Source of the DNA: Candidatus Scatomonas merdigallinarum
GTDB taxonomy: Bacteria > Bacillota > Clostridia > Lachnospirales > Lachnospiraceae
Assembly: GCA_018716305.1 (NCBI GenBank)
Contig: DVKB01000034.1
Coordinates: 141,752 to 205,751, forward strand
Direction of reading: 5' to 3'
Length of the DNA: 64,000 bases
Shown: in pieces, positions 42,824 to 50,608 of the stretch
Numbering within the stretch: the stretch's first letter is position 1
How the letters are laid out: every line of letters starts with the position of its first letter
Notes under the pieces: model-generated
The model's input: only the letters and a program-made list of their open reading frames with translations
What the model was told of the DNA's origin: nothing
Databases searched by the model: none
Position numbers and translations under genes: made by a program

Positions 42824-44497
42824 TTATTCTACTGAAATGATACAGTAGTAAACCGGCTGTCCGCCCTCATTCACCTCCACATCGCAGTCCGGATATTTTT
42901 CGGAAACCATGGCTCCCAGTTTTTCCGCTTCTTCCCCGCTGAAGCCCTCGCCATAGTAGATGCTGATCAGTTCCGCCTCATCCTTCATCATGGCATCCAC
43001 CGTCTCCATAGATACGGTCAGGATATCCTGTCCCACTGCCAGAATCCCCGAATCTCCTACCGCCATAATATCTCCCTGGCGGATCTCCTTGTCGTCAATA
43101 TGGGTATCCCGCACCGCGTAGGTAACCTGTCCCGTCCTTACCGTCCGGATCATTTCCCCCATAATCTCCGCGTTTTCTTCCGCTGATTTTTCCGGCGCGT
43201 AGTTGATAATGGCCGTGATCCCCTGAGGAATGGTCTTGGTGGGGATTACCAGAATCTTCTTGTCTTTGGTAAGGCCTGCCGCCTGATTGGCCGCCAGGAT
43301 GATGTTTTTATTGTTGGGATAAATAAATATAGTTTTTGCCGGAACCTGCCGGATGGCGTTGAGCATGTCCTCGGTGCTGGGATTCATGGTCTGTCCTCCC
43401 TCGATGAGGTAATCCACGTCCAGTCCCTTAAAAATCTCATTGAATCCGTCTCCCACAGAAACCGAGATAAAGCCCACTTCCTTCAAGGGCGTCTCCGCCT
43501 CCCGGGGCTGCTCCTGCTCCTTCGCCAGCTTCTCCGCGTTTTTTATAACTCTTTCGTGATGCTCTTCCCGCATATTATCGATTTTCATGCGGGTCAAGGC
43601 GCCGAAAGTCAGCGCCTTTTGGATGGCAAGGCCTGGATCGTTGGTATGTACATGTACCTTGACGATCTCCTCATCCGCCACCAGCACCACGGAATCTCCG
43701 ATAGACATCAGATACTCTTTGAACCCCTGTTCTTCCGCGTCGGTCAGCGCTCTGGTAAGCAGAATAATAAATTCCGTGCAGTATCCGTATTTTATGTCAG
43801 CCTCAGCCAGCGGCACCGAACCGGAAATTTCCGCCGGTTTCTTTTCCGTTGAGGGCACAGAAAAATCGAGAGGAATTTCCTTGCCGAGAAACGCATCGCA
43901 GGCTCCCTCCAGCACCGTCACCAGACCCTGGCCGCCGGAATCCACGACTCCTGCCTCTTTTAAGACAGGGAGCATCTCCGGCGTCTGTTCCAGCACCTGC
44001 CTGGCGTGCTCCAGGACCTGTCCGAGAAATTCTGAAAGTTCCATGTCCTCTTCTGAAAGCTGCGCCGCCTTTTCGGCAACCCCCTTGGCCACCGTAAGGA
44101 TAGTTCCTTCCTTTGGCTTCATAACCGCCTTGTAAGCGGTCTCCACTGCTTTCTGGGCAGCCGCCGCCAGCAGCTTGGCATCAATTTCTTCCTCATCCCG
44201 AATGGCTTTGGTAAATCCCCTAAGAAGCTGAGACAGAATCACGCCGGAATTTCCTCTGGCCCCCCGCAGGGAACCGGAAGAAATAGCCTTGGCCAGATCT
44301 TTGACTGTGATCTTGTCAAGCTCCTGAACCTCCTTGACCGCGGACATAATGGTCATAGTCATGTTGGTTCCCGTGTCCCCGTCGGGTACGGGAAAAACAT
44401 TCAGTTCATTGATCCATTCTTTTTTTAATTCCAGATTTTTTGCTCCTGCCAGAAACATTCTGGCAAGCAGGGCAGCATCTATCTTGTTTGCTGACAC
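42824..44497 (-). CDS. DAK2 domain fatty acid kinase catalytic-type protein (FakA/YloV-like)
   Basis: 557 aa. N-terminal DhaL/DAK2 nucleotide-binding domain (WINELNVFPVPDGDTGTNMT with the Mg-binding Asp residues; SLRGARGNSGVILSQLLRGF). A middle domain, and a C-terminal FakA region (KTIFIYPNNKNIILAANQAA, VPTKTIPQGITAIINYAPEK). FakA phosphorylates exogenous fatty acids held by FakB. Sits between asp23-like and recG as YloV does in Bacillus. Confidence 0.92.
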   Translation of the reverse strand: MSANKIDAALLARMFLAGAKNLELKKEWINELNVFPVPDGDTGTNMTMTIMSAVKEVQELDKITVKDLAKAISSGSLRGARGNSGVILSQLLRGFTKAIRDEEEIDAKLLAAAAQKAVETAYKAVMKPKEGTILTVAKGVAEKAAQLSEEDMELSEFLGQVLEHARQVLEQTPEMLPVLKEAGVVDSGGQGLVTVLEGACDAFLGKEIPLDFSVPSTEKKPAEISGSVPLAEADIKYGYCTEFIILLTRALTDAEEQGFKEYLMSIGDSVVLVADEEIVKVHVHTNDPGLAIQKALTFGALTRMKIDNMREEHHERVIKNAEKLAKEQEQPREAETPLKEVGFISVSVGDGFNEIFKGLDVDYLIEGGQTMNPSTEDMLNAIRQVPAKTIFIYPNNKNIILAANQAAGLTKDKKILVIPTKTIPQGITAIINYAPEKSAEENAEIMGEMIRTVRTGQVTYAVRDTHIDDKEIRQGDIMAVGDSGILAVGQDILTVSMETVDAMMKDEAELISIYYGEGFSGEEAEKLGAMVSEKYPDCDVEVNEGGQPVYYCIISVE

Positions 44498-44519
44498 AAC
44501 AGGTTTCCTCCTCTAAAAC

Positions 44520-44876
44520 TCAGTCTATAACGCGCACGCCTTCCACCAGGATGCGGACCCGGTCCACTTCCATCCCTGTAAACGACTCCAGCTTGTATTT
44601 CACATTTCCGATCAGATTATCTGCCACCGCGGAAATACTGACGCCATATGCCACAATGACATGAAAATCCAGTGCAATCTTATTGTCGTTGATGGTTACG
44701 TTGATGCCGTGTTTAATGCTGTCCTTCCGGAGTAATTTTACCAGTCCGTCTTTCATGTTGACTGCCGCCATTCCCACGATGCCGAAACACTCTACCGCTA
44801 CGCTCCCGGCATAGGTGGCGATGACATCCGTGTTGATGACAACCTCTCCCAATCCTGTATTCACACGACCCTTCAT
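44520..44876 (-). CDS. Asp23/Gls24 family envelope stress response protein
   Basis: Protein of 118 aa (YloU-like). Typical segments: VVINTDVIATYAGSVAVECF, GIVGMAAVNMKDGLVKLLRK, NDNKIALDFHVIVAYGVSIS, NVKYKLESFTGMEVDRVRIL. No signal peptide. Function in Bacillus is unclear; it is usually co-transcribed with the FakA-like gene, as here (22 bp apart). Confidence 0.94.
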   Translation of the reverse strand: MKGRVNTGLGEVVINTDVIATYAGSVAVECFGIVGMAAVNMKDGLVKLLRKDSIKHGINVTINDNKIALDFHVIVAYGVSISAVADNLIGNVKYKLESFTGMEVDRVRILVEGVRVID

Positions 44877-44941
44877 GTCTTACGCTCCCTTCCCTGCAGA
44901 TTTCTCAATATTCCTACAGAAGGACATACTGAATTAATACG

Positions 44942-44970
44942 AGTATAACCGATTTTGCCATAAATTGAAA
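44942..44970 (-). promoter_or_regulatory. Promoter of the asp23-fakA-recG unit
   Basis: Minus strand: -35 TTTCAA (44970-44965), 17-bp spacer, -10 TATACT (44947-44942), about 65 bp before the asp23-like start. The 220-bp gap to rpmB holds this and the divergent rpmB promoter, nothing else seen. Confidence 0.55.
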
Positions 44971-45008
44971 TATAAAATTGAAAAACCCTGTAAAATTTAT
45001 TTTAACGC

Positions 45009-45037
45009 TTGCAAAATCCATATATTTCTGATAGAAT
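45009..45037 (+). promoter_or_regulatory. Promoter of rpmB
   Basis: Plus strand: -35 TTGCAA (45009-45014), 17-bp spacer, -10 TAGAAT (45032-45037), 60 bp before the rpmB start, with a strong AAGGAGGTG ribosome site between. Confidence 0.7.
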
Positions 45038-45096
45038 AGGCTGTGTTGTGGGTCTGCGTATACTGCGGCTCAAGTTTATATCAAGGAGGTGCAATC

Positions 45097-45282
45097 ATGG
45101 CAAAGTGTGCAATCTGCGAAAAAGGCGTTTATTTCGGAAACAATGTAAGCCATTCTCATAGACGTTCCAACAAGATGTGGAAATCCAATGTGAAGTCCGT
45201 TCGTGTGAAAACCGAGAATGGAAACAAAAGAATGTACGTTTGTACTTCCTGCTTGAGAAGCGGAAAAGTAGAGCGTGCGTAA
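45097..45282 (+). CDS. rpmB: 50S ribosomal protein L28
   Basis: Ribosomal protein of 61 aa. Family residues: AKCAICEKGVYFGNNVSHSH, RRSNKMWKSNVKSVRVKTEN, RMYVCTSCLRSGKVERA. The two CxxC pairs (CAIC, CTSC) mark the zinc-binding C+ form, so supply could be linked to zinc status. Start 45097 follows AAGGAGGTGCAATC. Own promoter and terminator, so a single-gene unit. Confidence 0.97.
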   Translation: MAKCAICEKGVYFGNNVSHSHRRSNKMWKSNVKSVRVKTENGNKRMYVCTSCLRSGKVERA

Positions 45283-45290
45283 AAAGTAAA

Positions 45291-45317
45291 GGCTGCCCGG
45301 CGGGCAGCCTGTTTTTT
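45291..45317 (+). terminator. Terminator of rpmB
   Basis: Perfect stem GGCTGCCCG / CGGGCAGCC with almost no loop, followed by TG and T7 on the plus strand. Confidence 0.9.
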
Positions 45318-45339
45318 TGAAAAAATCCGGCGGCGTTTC

Positions 45340-45477
45340 TCAGGAACAGAACAGATTGTAGCCTGCCAGCATCAGAAGCCCTGCCGCTACAACCGCGCAG
45401 AACGCGCCGGGAATCAGAATTCCGAGAAAGATCCCCACGCCTGTCCAGAACATCAGGAAACCCGCCAGTCGTCTCAT
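45340..45477 (-). CDS. Small hydrophobic membrane protein (45 aa)
   Basis: Short gene encoding MRRLAGFLMFWTGVGIFLGI..., two closely spaced hydrophobic helices and an end at FCS. An AGGA ribosome site lies within the end of the preceding GerW-type gene, and the start is 3 bp after that gene's stop. Coding is supported by this tight spacing and by an uninterrupted hydrophobic pattern. Function unknown; placement suggests a sporulation or envelope role shared with the upstream gene. Confidence 0.65.
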   Translation of the reverse strand: MRRLAGFLMFWTGVGIFLGILIPGAFCAVVAAGLLMLAGYNLFCS

Positions 45478-45480
45478 GCA

Positions 45481-45894
45481 TTAATCCTGCTCATCTTCCA
45501 TCTCTTGGTGTATTATATGCTCAAACTCTTCCTCCGTATACGTGTCCCTGCCGCCTTTTTTGGTAAACTTCGCCGCGATATCCGGGATCATATCCAGGAT
45601 CTTGGTAACCGCGTCCTGGTTCTTTACATTCACAAGTTTTGTGCCGTTGCTGTTAATGACCAAGATGGCGCTGGGTGTGATCTTTCCGCCCATACCGCCT
45701 CCGCCGTTGTTTTTCGCCTCGTTGGAGAAGGCTCCGGCGGCTACTCCGAAGGAGACGTCCACCAGCGGAAGGATAATGTTTTCCCCGATGTGGATGGCGT
45801 CGCCCACTACTGTCTTGGTAGTGATAAAACTGTCCATGCCTTTAAAAAGCGCCTCCACGGTAGACTGGAAATCGTTATTGTTCTTCTCTGACAT
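45481..45894 (-). CDS. GerW/YtfJ family sporulation protein
   Basis: Cytosolic or spore-core protein of 137 aa. Family core: SFITTKTVVGDAIHIGENII, PLVDVSFGVAAGAFSNEAKN, GGMGGKITPSAILVINSNGT. GerW is needed for normal germination in Bacillus. The DUF2953 gene lies 2 bp upstream and the 45-aa membrane protein 3 bp downstream; a DUF2953-GerW pair is the usual Firmicutes context. Confidence 0.93.
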   Translation of the reverse strand: MSEKNNNDFQSTVEALFKGMDSFITTKTVVGDAIHIGENIILPLVDVSFGVAAGAFSNEAKNNGGGGMGGKITPSAILVINSNGTKLVNVKNQDAVTKILDMIPDIAAKFTKKGGRDTYTEEEFEHIIHQEMEDEQD

Positions 45895-45896
45895 TG

Positions 45897-46790
45897 CTAT
45901 GCCTCCTTATGCTGAAATTTTTTTATAACACGCTGTACGTATTTATCTCTGTAGATTGCCAGACCATGCCTCAGCAGTACAAAAAGCACGATCCGCCCTT
46001 TCAGATTCACATCCGCCTCCAGGCAGGGCTCCTGAAAATCCGGAATCACCCGGAGCCCCTCCGGGATCAGAGGAAGAAACATTCCCACCGCGCCGATGGC
46101 CTGGCCGGTTGCCGCCGGATCGGAAAAGCCAAACCGCACATAGCCCCGCACCTTTTTGGGAAGTATGTGCCGCAGAATCACAGCTCCCCGGCGCTTTACG
46201 GTTTTCCAGGCTCTTTTAAATGTCAGCGAAGTGAAAAATCCATACCATTCTCTGATTTTAGCACAGTTCCTGCGGATTGTGAACCAGATTTTCTCCGCCG
46301 TCCGGCGAATCTTCCGGGGAATCTCCCGGATTTTCCTGAAAAAGGCGGATACCGGCGATTCCTTTTTCAAAACTTTCTGTTCCGGCTCCAGCAGAATCTT
46401 GGGAAAGTCCTGTTTCCCTTTTTGGAAGGGCTGTCCTCCCGGAGGAACCGATGGACCTTTTCGGGAAGTTTTCCCGGCTGAAGCGGCCTGCTTTTTCTCT
46501 TTCTTTCGGTTCAGATACTGTTTCACTTTTAAAACCGGTATGCCGAACAGATAGATTTTTACCGAAGGTTTTCCGTTCTCATAGCGAATCCTCACATATA
46601 CCAGACGAAACAGCCATGAGACTTTCGCGCAGGCCTGAATCCTCTCTCCCTGCTTTACCAGATGTCCCCGGTAACAGACCGGCACAAACAGCAGCGCCAG
46701 AATCAGAAACACGGTAATTCCCAGAAGTACCAGAAGTATAATTCCTGTCACAGACAGCACCGTCAGAAGTATATGTAGCATAGGCGTCAT
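45897..46790 (-). CDS. DUF2953 domain-containing membrane protein
   Basis: Protein of 297 aa with an N-terminal helix (TVLSVTGIILLVLLGITVFL) and a soluble part with the DUF2953 features AKVSWLFRLVYVRIRYENGK near 55-75 and KVRGYVRFGFSDPAATGQAI / GAVGMFLPLIPEGLRVIPDF near 210-250. Between them lies a basic linker. Function not known; linked with GerW-type sporulation proteins across Firmicutes. Its start overlaps the preceding small gene by 4 bp. Confidence 0.88.
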   Translation of the reverse strand: MTPMLHILLTVLSVTGIILLVLLGITVFLILALLFVPVCYRGHLVKQGERIQACAKVSWLFRLVYVRIRYENGKPSVKIYLFGIPVLKVKQYLNRKKEKKQAASAGKTSRKGPSVPPGGQPFQKGKQDFPKILLEPEQKVLKKESPVSAFFRKIREIPRKIRRTAEKIWFTIRRNCAKIREWYGFFTSLTFKRAWKTVKRRGAVILRHILPKKVRGYVRFGFSDPAATGQAIGAVGMFLPLIPEGLRVIPDFQEPCLEADVNLKGRIVLFVLLRHGLAIYRDKYVQRVIKKFQHKEA

Positions 46791-47101
46791 CTCTCCTTAA
46801 GGTAGGCTTTTAGATTTCCGCCGTATCCGGCGGCGTAAGTTTCCCCGGCAATCCGACATACCAGATCCACTGCTTCCCTGTGTCCGCCGGCAATCCCGAA
46901 AATCTCCGGCCGGCTTTTCTGATCCGAATTCAGGAAAAAACGGCTGGCCTCCAAAATATCCAGCTGATCCCTGCCGTTGGCGGCTTCCGTAATAAGAAAC
47001 AGTCCCGGAAAGCATTGTCCCCGATCCAGCATGCGCAGGATCTTCCTTTGTCTGCCTTTTATAGATTTTCCCAGATACAGATTTTTATACCATTCTGTCA
47101 T
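46787..47101 (-). CDS. Small conserved protein of unknown function
   Basis: Protein of 104 aa (MTEWYKNLYLGKSIKGRQRK...). No signal peptide or membrane helix. The central segment FLITEAANGRDQLDILEASR and the C-terminal EIFGIAGGHREAVDLVCRIA suggest a compact alpha/beta fold; I do not recognise the family. It is first in a unit with the DUF2953 and GerW-type genes (ATGA overlap), so a sporulation link is likely. Start 47101 follows GGGGAG; an 18-codon longer reading runs into the terminator hairpin and is unlikely. Confidence 0.75.
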   Translation of the reverse strand: MTEWYKNLYLGKSIKGRQRKILRMLDRGQCFPGLFLITEAANGRDQLDILEASRFFLNSDQKSRPEIFGIAGGHREAVDLVCRIAGETYAAGYGGNLKAYLKER

Positions 47102-47128
47102 AAAATTTACTCCCCGCCGGATCTGCGC

Positions 47129-47174
47129 AAAACCGGGGCGGCCGCAGGGAGACAAACTCCTGCGGCCGCCCCGG
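47129..47174 (-). terminator. Terminator after the NUDIX gene
   Basis: Perfect 16-bp GC-rich stem (CCGGGGCGGCCGCAGG and its complement), 10-nt loop, then T4 on the minus strand. It separates the NUDIX gene from the 46787-47101 gene. Confidence 0.85.
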
Positions 47175-47180
47175 AACCAT

Positions 47181-47633
47181 TCAGTAATACTTGCGGTTTC
47201 CCCACAGATTGGCTTTCTTTAAATCCAGATACTCTCCGTAGGCTCGTTCCAGAATCTGCCGCTCATTGGAAAACTTCAAAAGATGGTATGCTTCATGGTA
47301 CTTGTAATAGCCGGAATCCGTAAAATATTCCTCCCGCTGGGGGCGGCTGTAATAGCTCCCGGCCCGCATGAGATACCAGTGGACTTCCTTCTCCACCGTA
47401 TCATCCGGAATATTAAAGCTGTACCGGCTTTTTCCGATATATTTCACTATGGAAGCCTGAACCCCCGACTCCTCCAGCACCTCTCTGACAGCAGTTTCCT
47501 TATACTCTTCTCCTGCCTCAACAGTCCCTTTCGGCAACACCCATCCCTCGTATTTGTTTTTGTAGCTTTTGTACAAGGTCAGAATTTTGCCCCGGTAAAT
47601 TACTACCCCGCCGCAGCTTGTTGCCTCAATCAT
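47181..47633 (-). CDS. NUDIX hydrolase
   Basis: Cytosolic pyrophosphohydrolase of 150 aa. The Nudix box is intact (GTVEAGEEYKETAVREVLEE then SG). N-terminal EATSCGGVVIYRGKILTLYK. Substrate cannot be predicted; house-cleaning of nucleotides or dinucleotides is common. Single gene with its own terminator. Confidence 0.93.
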   Translation of the reverse strand: MIEATSCGGVVIYRGKILTLYKSYKNKYEGWVLPKGTVEAGEEYKETAVREVLEESGVQASIVKYIGKSRYSFNIPDDTVEKEVHWYLMRAGSYYSRPQREEYFTDSGYYKYHEAYHLLKFSNERQILERAYGEYLDLKKANLWGNRKYY

Positions 47634-47735
47634 CGCAAATCCTCCTGGGGCTGCCGGCCCGCCGCCTTAAGGGCAGCTGCCGGCGCGCTATTTCATAGAT
47701 AACAGTATACCCCTTTTTCAGACCCCGCGCAACTG

Positions 47736-49235
47736 TCAAGCGAAATAGCTCTCAAAAATCTGCCGGGCAACCGGCACCGCCGCGGCGCTTCCGCTCTGCC
47801 CATTCTCCACGATCACAGCCACTACGATGTCAGCAGATCCGGTGTCCGAAAAGCCGATAAACCATCCATGGGCATTCCCCTGGTTTCCGTATTCCGCGGT
47901 TCCGGTTTTTCCGGCAATATTCCAGGGAAGATCTGACAGAGAGGAGGCAGTTCCGTAACTGACTACCCCGTGCATCAGTTCCCGCAGCGCCGCCGCTTCC
48001 CCGCTGGTCATAGCCTGGGTCAGTTCCCTGGGTTCCGTCCGCTCTGCCACCGAGCCGCTGGAGGATTCTACGCGGTCTACAATCGTGGGAACCATGATCT
48101 TTCCATCGTTGGCCACCGCCTGAGCTACCATGGCCATCTGCAGGGGTGTTGCCAGAGTATTTCCCTGGCCGATGGAGGTCTGCATGGTCAGGGGCGCTCC
48201 GTCGTAAATTCCCAGAGAGAAGGAACTGTCCACCGTGGGAAGGCCGATCTCACCGGGAAGCTCCTGATTAAAATAGAGACTTTCCGCGGCCTCCGTAAGC
48301 GCCTCCGCCCCCAGCTCCACACCCATATGGGCGAAGGCGCAGTTGCAGGAATTCGCCATGGCGTCCGCGAAGGTTTCTTCCCCGTGGGCGTTATTTCCGG
48401 CGCAGTGAATGGTAAAGCCGTTTTCCGTGTACTCCCCCTGGCAGGTGTAGCTGAAATCGTCAAAGGTTCCGTGCTGCCGGTAATAGGCCAGGGCAGTAAC
48501 AATTTTAAAGGTGGATCCGGGGGGATACTGTCCCTGCAGAGCCCGGTTCAGCAGCGGGCTGCCGGAGTCATCGCTGATCAGAGCGTCCCAGTCTTCATCC
48601 AGGGTGTTGGGATTAAATCCCGGCTTGCTCACGTCCGCCAGAATCCGTCCTGTGGAGGCTTCCAGCACGATCACCGCCCCCCGGTTGTCTCCCAGCGCCT
48701 CCGAAGCCGCCTGCTGAAGATTTACACTGAGGGAAGTCACCAGGTTGTCCCCCTGCTTTTTTTCCTCTCTCAGATCGCTCTGAAGCTGTTCCAGAGGATC
48801 TCCGTGAGACTGCAGCAGATCCCTGCCCCGGGAGCTTTCCAGTCCGCTTCCGCCGTACTCCTCATACCCTACGGTGTGGGCGAAAAGCCCGTCATAGGGA
48901 TAAACTCTGGTCTCATTTCCTTCCGCGTCCACCTGTGTCTGAGCCAGCACGCTTCCATCGGAAGCCAGAATAGAGCCCCGGATTACCTGTTCCGCCATTT
49001 TTTCCTGGCGCTTGTCGTACTGGCTGTATTGTCCCTTTAAATATTCGCTGCTCTCTACAGTCTGGAAATAGGCTACATACGCGATCAAGCCCAGAAAGAG
49101 GAATACAAAAAAGTAGGATACGATCACATAAGGCCTACCAGTTGAGGCTTTTTTCCGTCTGTTCTTCGATTCGTCTGGAGAAGTCATCTTCCTCCGGCGC
49201 GGATCCTCCCCGTGGTCCCGGGCAGTTCCAGTCAT
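47736..49235 (-). CDS. Class B penicillin-binding protein (transpeptidase)
   Basis: Peptidoglycan transpeptidase of 499 aa. Short basic cytosolic tail, one transmembrane helix (VIVSYFFVFLFLGLIAYVAY), then the penicillin-binding domain with the active-site motifs STFK (PPGSTFKIVTAL), SCN (ANSCNCAFAHMG) and KTGT (IAGKTGTAEYG). Resembles PbpA/PBP-A and SpoVD-like low-mass class B PBPs without the PASTA repeats. Start 49235 is 5 nt after GGGAGG and lies 101 bp inside the 3' end of the FtsW/RodA gene, so the two are coupled and probably form one glycosyltransferase-transpeptidase pair. Confidence 0.92.
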   Translation of the reverse strand: MTGTARDHGEDPRRRKMTSPDESKNRRKKASTGRPYVIVSYFFVFLFLGLIAYVAYFQTVESSEYLKGQYSQYDKRQEKMAEQVIRGSILASDGSVLAQTQVDAEGNETRVYPYDGLFAHTVGYEEYGGSGLESSRGRDLLQSHGDPLEQLQSDLREEKKQGDNLVTSLSVNLQQAASEALGDNRGAVIVLEASTGRILADVSKPGFNPNTLDEDWDALISDDSGSPLLNRALQGQYPPGSTFKIVTALAYYRQHGTFDDFSYTCQGEYTENGFTIHCAGNNAHGEETFADAMANSCNCAFAHMGVELGAEALTEAAESLYFNQELPGEIGLPTVDSSFSLGIYDGAPLTMQTSIGQGNTLATPLQMAMVAQAVANDGKIMVPTIVDRVESSSGSVAERTEPRELTQAMTSGEAAALRELMHGVVSYGTASSLSDLPWNIAGKTGTAEYGNQGNAHGWFIGFSDTGSADIVVAVIVENGQSGSAAAVPVARQIFESYFA

Positions 49236-50598
49236 CCGGTCCTCCCTTATTCTGTTTTCCCTTTGGTTTCTGTCGTTGTAGTTTTTCAAACTGCTCACCT
49301 TCGTCTTCTCTTAAAATATAGAGGCCCTGAATTATGGCCAGCATCAGTATCGTACAAACCATGGAACTTCCGCCGTAGCTGACCAGAGGCAGCGTCACTC
49401 CGGTCAGCGGGATAAACTTCGTCACGCCCCCCACCGTCAGAAATACCTGGAACGCGTATTCCGTGCCCAGACCGATGGCAATGAGCTTATAGAACGGCTT
49501 GCTCATTTTCATGGAAATATTGACGATCAGAAGATAGGTTCCCATGCAGAGCAGAAGCAGGCAGATGGCAAACAGAACGCCCAGCTCCTCGCAGATGGCG
49601 GCAAAGGTGGAATCCTCGCTGGCCAGAGGAATCAGATCCGGATAGCCCTGAAACAGGCCTGTGCCGAACCAGCCGCCGGCACAGATGCCGAACAGCGCCT
49701 GGATAATCTGATAACCTTTCCCCTGGGGATCCGCGAAGGGATTTCTCCACACATCCACACGCACCTGCACATGGGAAAACAGCCGGTAAGCCGCGGCGGC
49801 GGCCAGAGCCCCGCACCCGAAGCCCGCAAATACATACCGCACTTTCCTGGTTGCCACGTACAGCATGACAATATACGTGATAAAATAAATCAGGGCAGCC
49901 CCCAGATCCGTGGAAAGCACCAGGATGCCCACATGTACGGCCGCCAGAACGGTGGCCAGCAGGATCCTGCGGAAGGTGAGATTCTTCTGCAGCATTCCCG
50001 CCACAAAAAATACAAAGGTAATCTTGACAAACTCAGAAAACTGAAAGCTGATGCCCCAGAACTTCAGGGAGAGATTGGCTCCCTGATAGACGCTGGAGAA
50101 CAGAAATACGGCGCCCAGCAGCAGGATTCCGGCGATTCCGTAAAGCCAGGTCAGGTCTTTTACCAGCTTCACCTTCCGGACAATCACCGGAACCACAAAA
50201 GAAAGCAGTGTGGCAGCCGAGGTAATCACAAACTGTTTAAAGGCATTATTCAGGGACAGCCGGCTCTGGATCACAAAGCCTACCGACAAAAGCATGCACA
50301 TGGTATTTAAAAGGATCAGCGACGCTTTTTTGTAGATCAGCCGGTACAGCCCCTGGACGATCAGGATGTAGAGAATCGTGCCCAGATACATAAAGATCAT
50401 ATTCAGACTGTAGGTCTGAAGAAACATGACCAGATACGCCGCGAAGTTAAACAGCAGCATCAGCACGATCTGCTTTCTCATGATCCGCCTGCGCGCTTCC
50501 TCATTTTTTCTTTTCAGCACCATGAACGTTTCCAGTGTGAAAAATAAAATCAGAAAAAGAAGCAGATATTTCGAAACTTCCACAATTATTTTTGTCAT
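49135..50598 (-). CDS. FtsW/RodA/SpoVE family peptidoglycan glycosyltransferase
   Basis: SEDS-family lipid II polymerase of 487 aa with about 10 helices. Family landmarks: STDLGAALIYFITYIVML, QIIQALFGICAGGWFGTGLF, EDSTFAAICEELGVLFAICL (with the catalytic-region Glu/Asp) and IPLTGVTLPLVSYGGSSMV. The cytosolic tail is long and charged. Start 50598 (MTKIIVEV) follows GAGAGG by 6 nt and 10 bp after the U32 gene. Its last 101 bp are shared, in another frame, with the PBP gene. Confidence 0.93.
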   Translation of the reverse strand: MTKIIVEVSKYLLLFLILFFTLETFMVLKRKNEEARRRIMRKQIVLMLLFNFAAYLVMFLQTYSLNMIFMYLGTILYILIVQGLYRLIYKKASLILLNTMCMLLSVGFVIQSRLSLNNAFKQFVITSAATLLSFVVPVIVRKVKLVKDLTWLYGIAGILLLGAVFLFSSVYQGANLSLKFWGISFQFSEFVKITFVFFVAGMLQKNLTFRRILLATVLAAVHVGILVLSTDLGAALIYFITYIVMLYVATRKVRYVFAGFGCGALAAAAAYRLFSHVQVRVDVWRNPFADPQGKGYQIIQALFGICAGGWFGTGLFQGYPDLIPLASEDSTFAAICEELGVLFAICLLLLCMGTYLLIVNISMKMSKPFYKLIAIGLGTEYAFQVFLTVGGVTKFIPLTGVTLPLVSYGGSSMVCTILMLAIIQGLYILREDEGEQFEKLQRQKPKGKQNKGGPDDWNCPGPRGGSAPEEDDFSRRIEEQTEKSLNW

Positions 50599-50608
50599 GG
50601 TCAACCTC

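Noticed and set aside
45095..45481. 128-codon minus-strand frame opposite rpmB
   Set aside because: Opposes a ribosomal protein gene and crosses its terminator; the real gene in this interval is the 45-aa frame in another phase.
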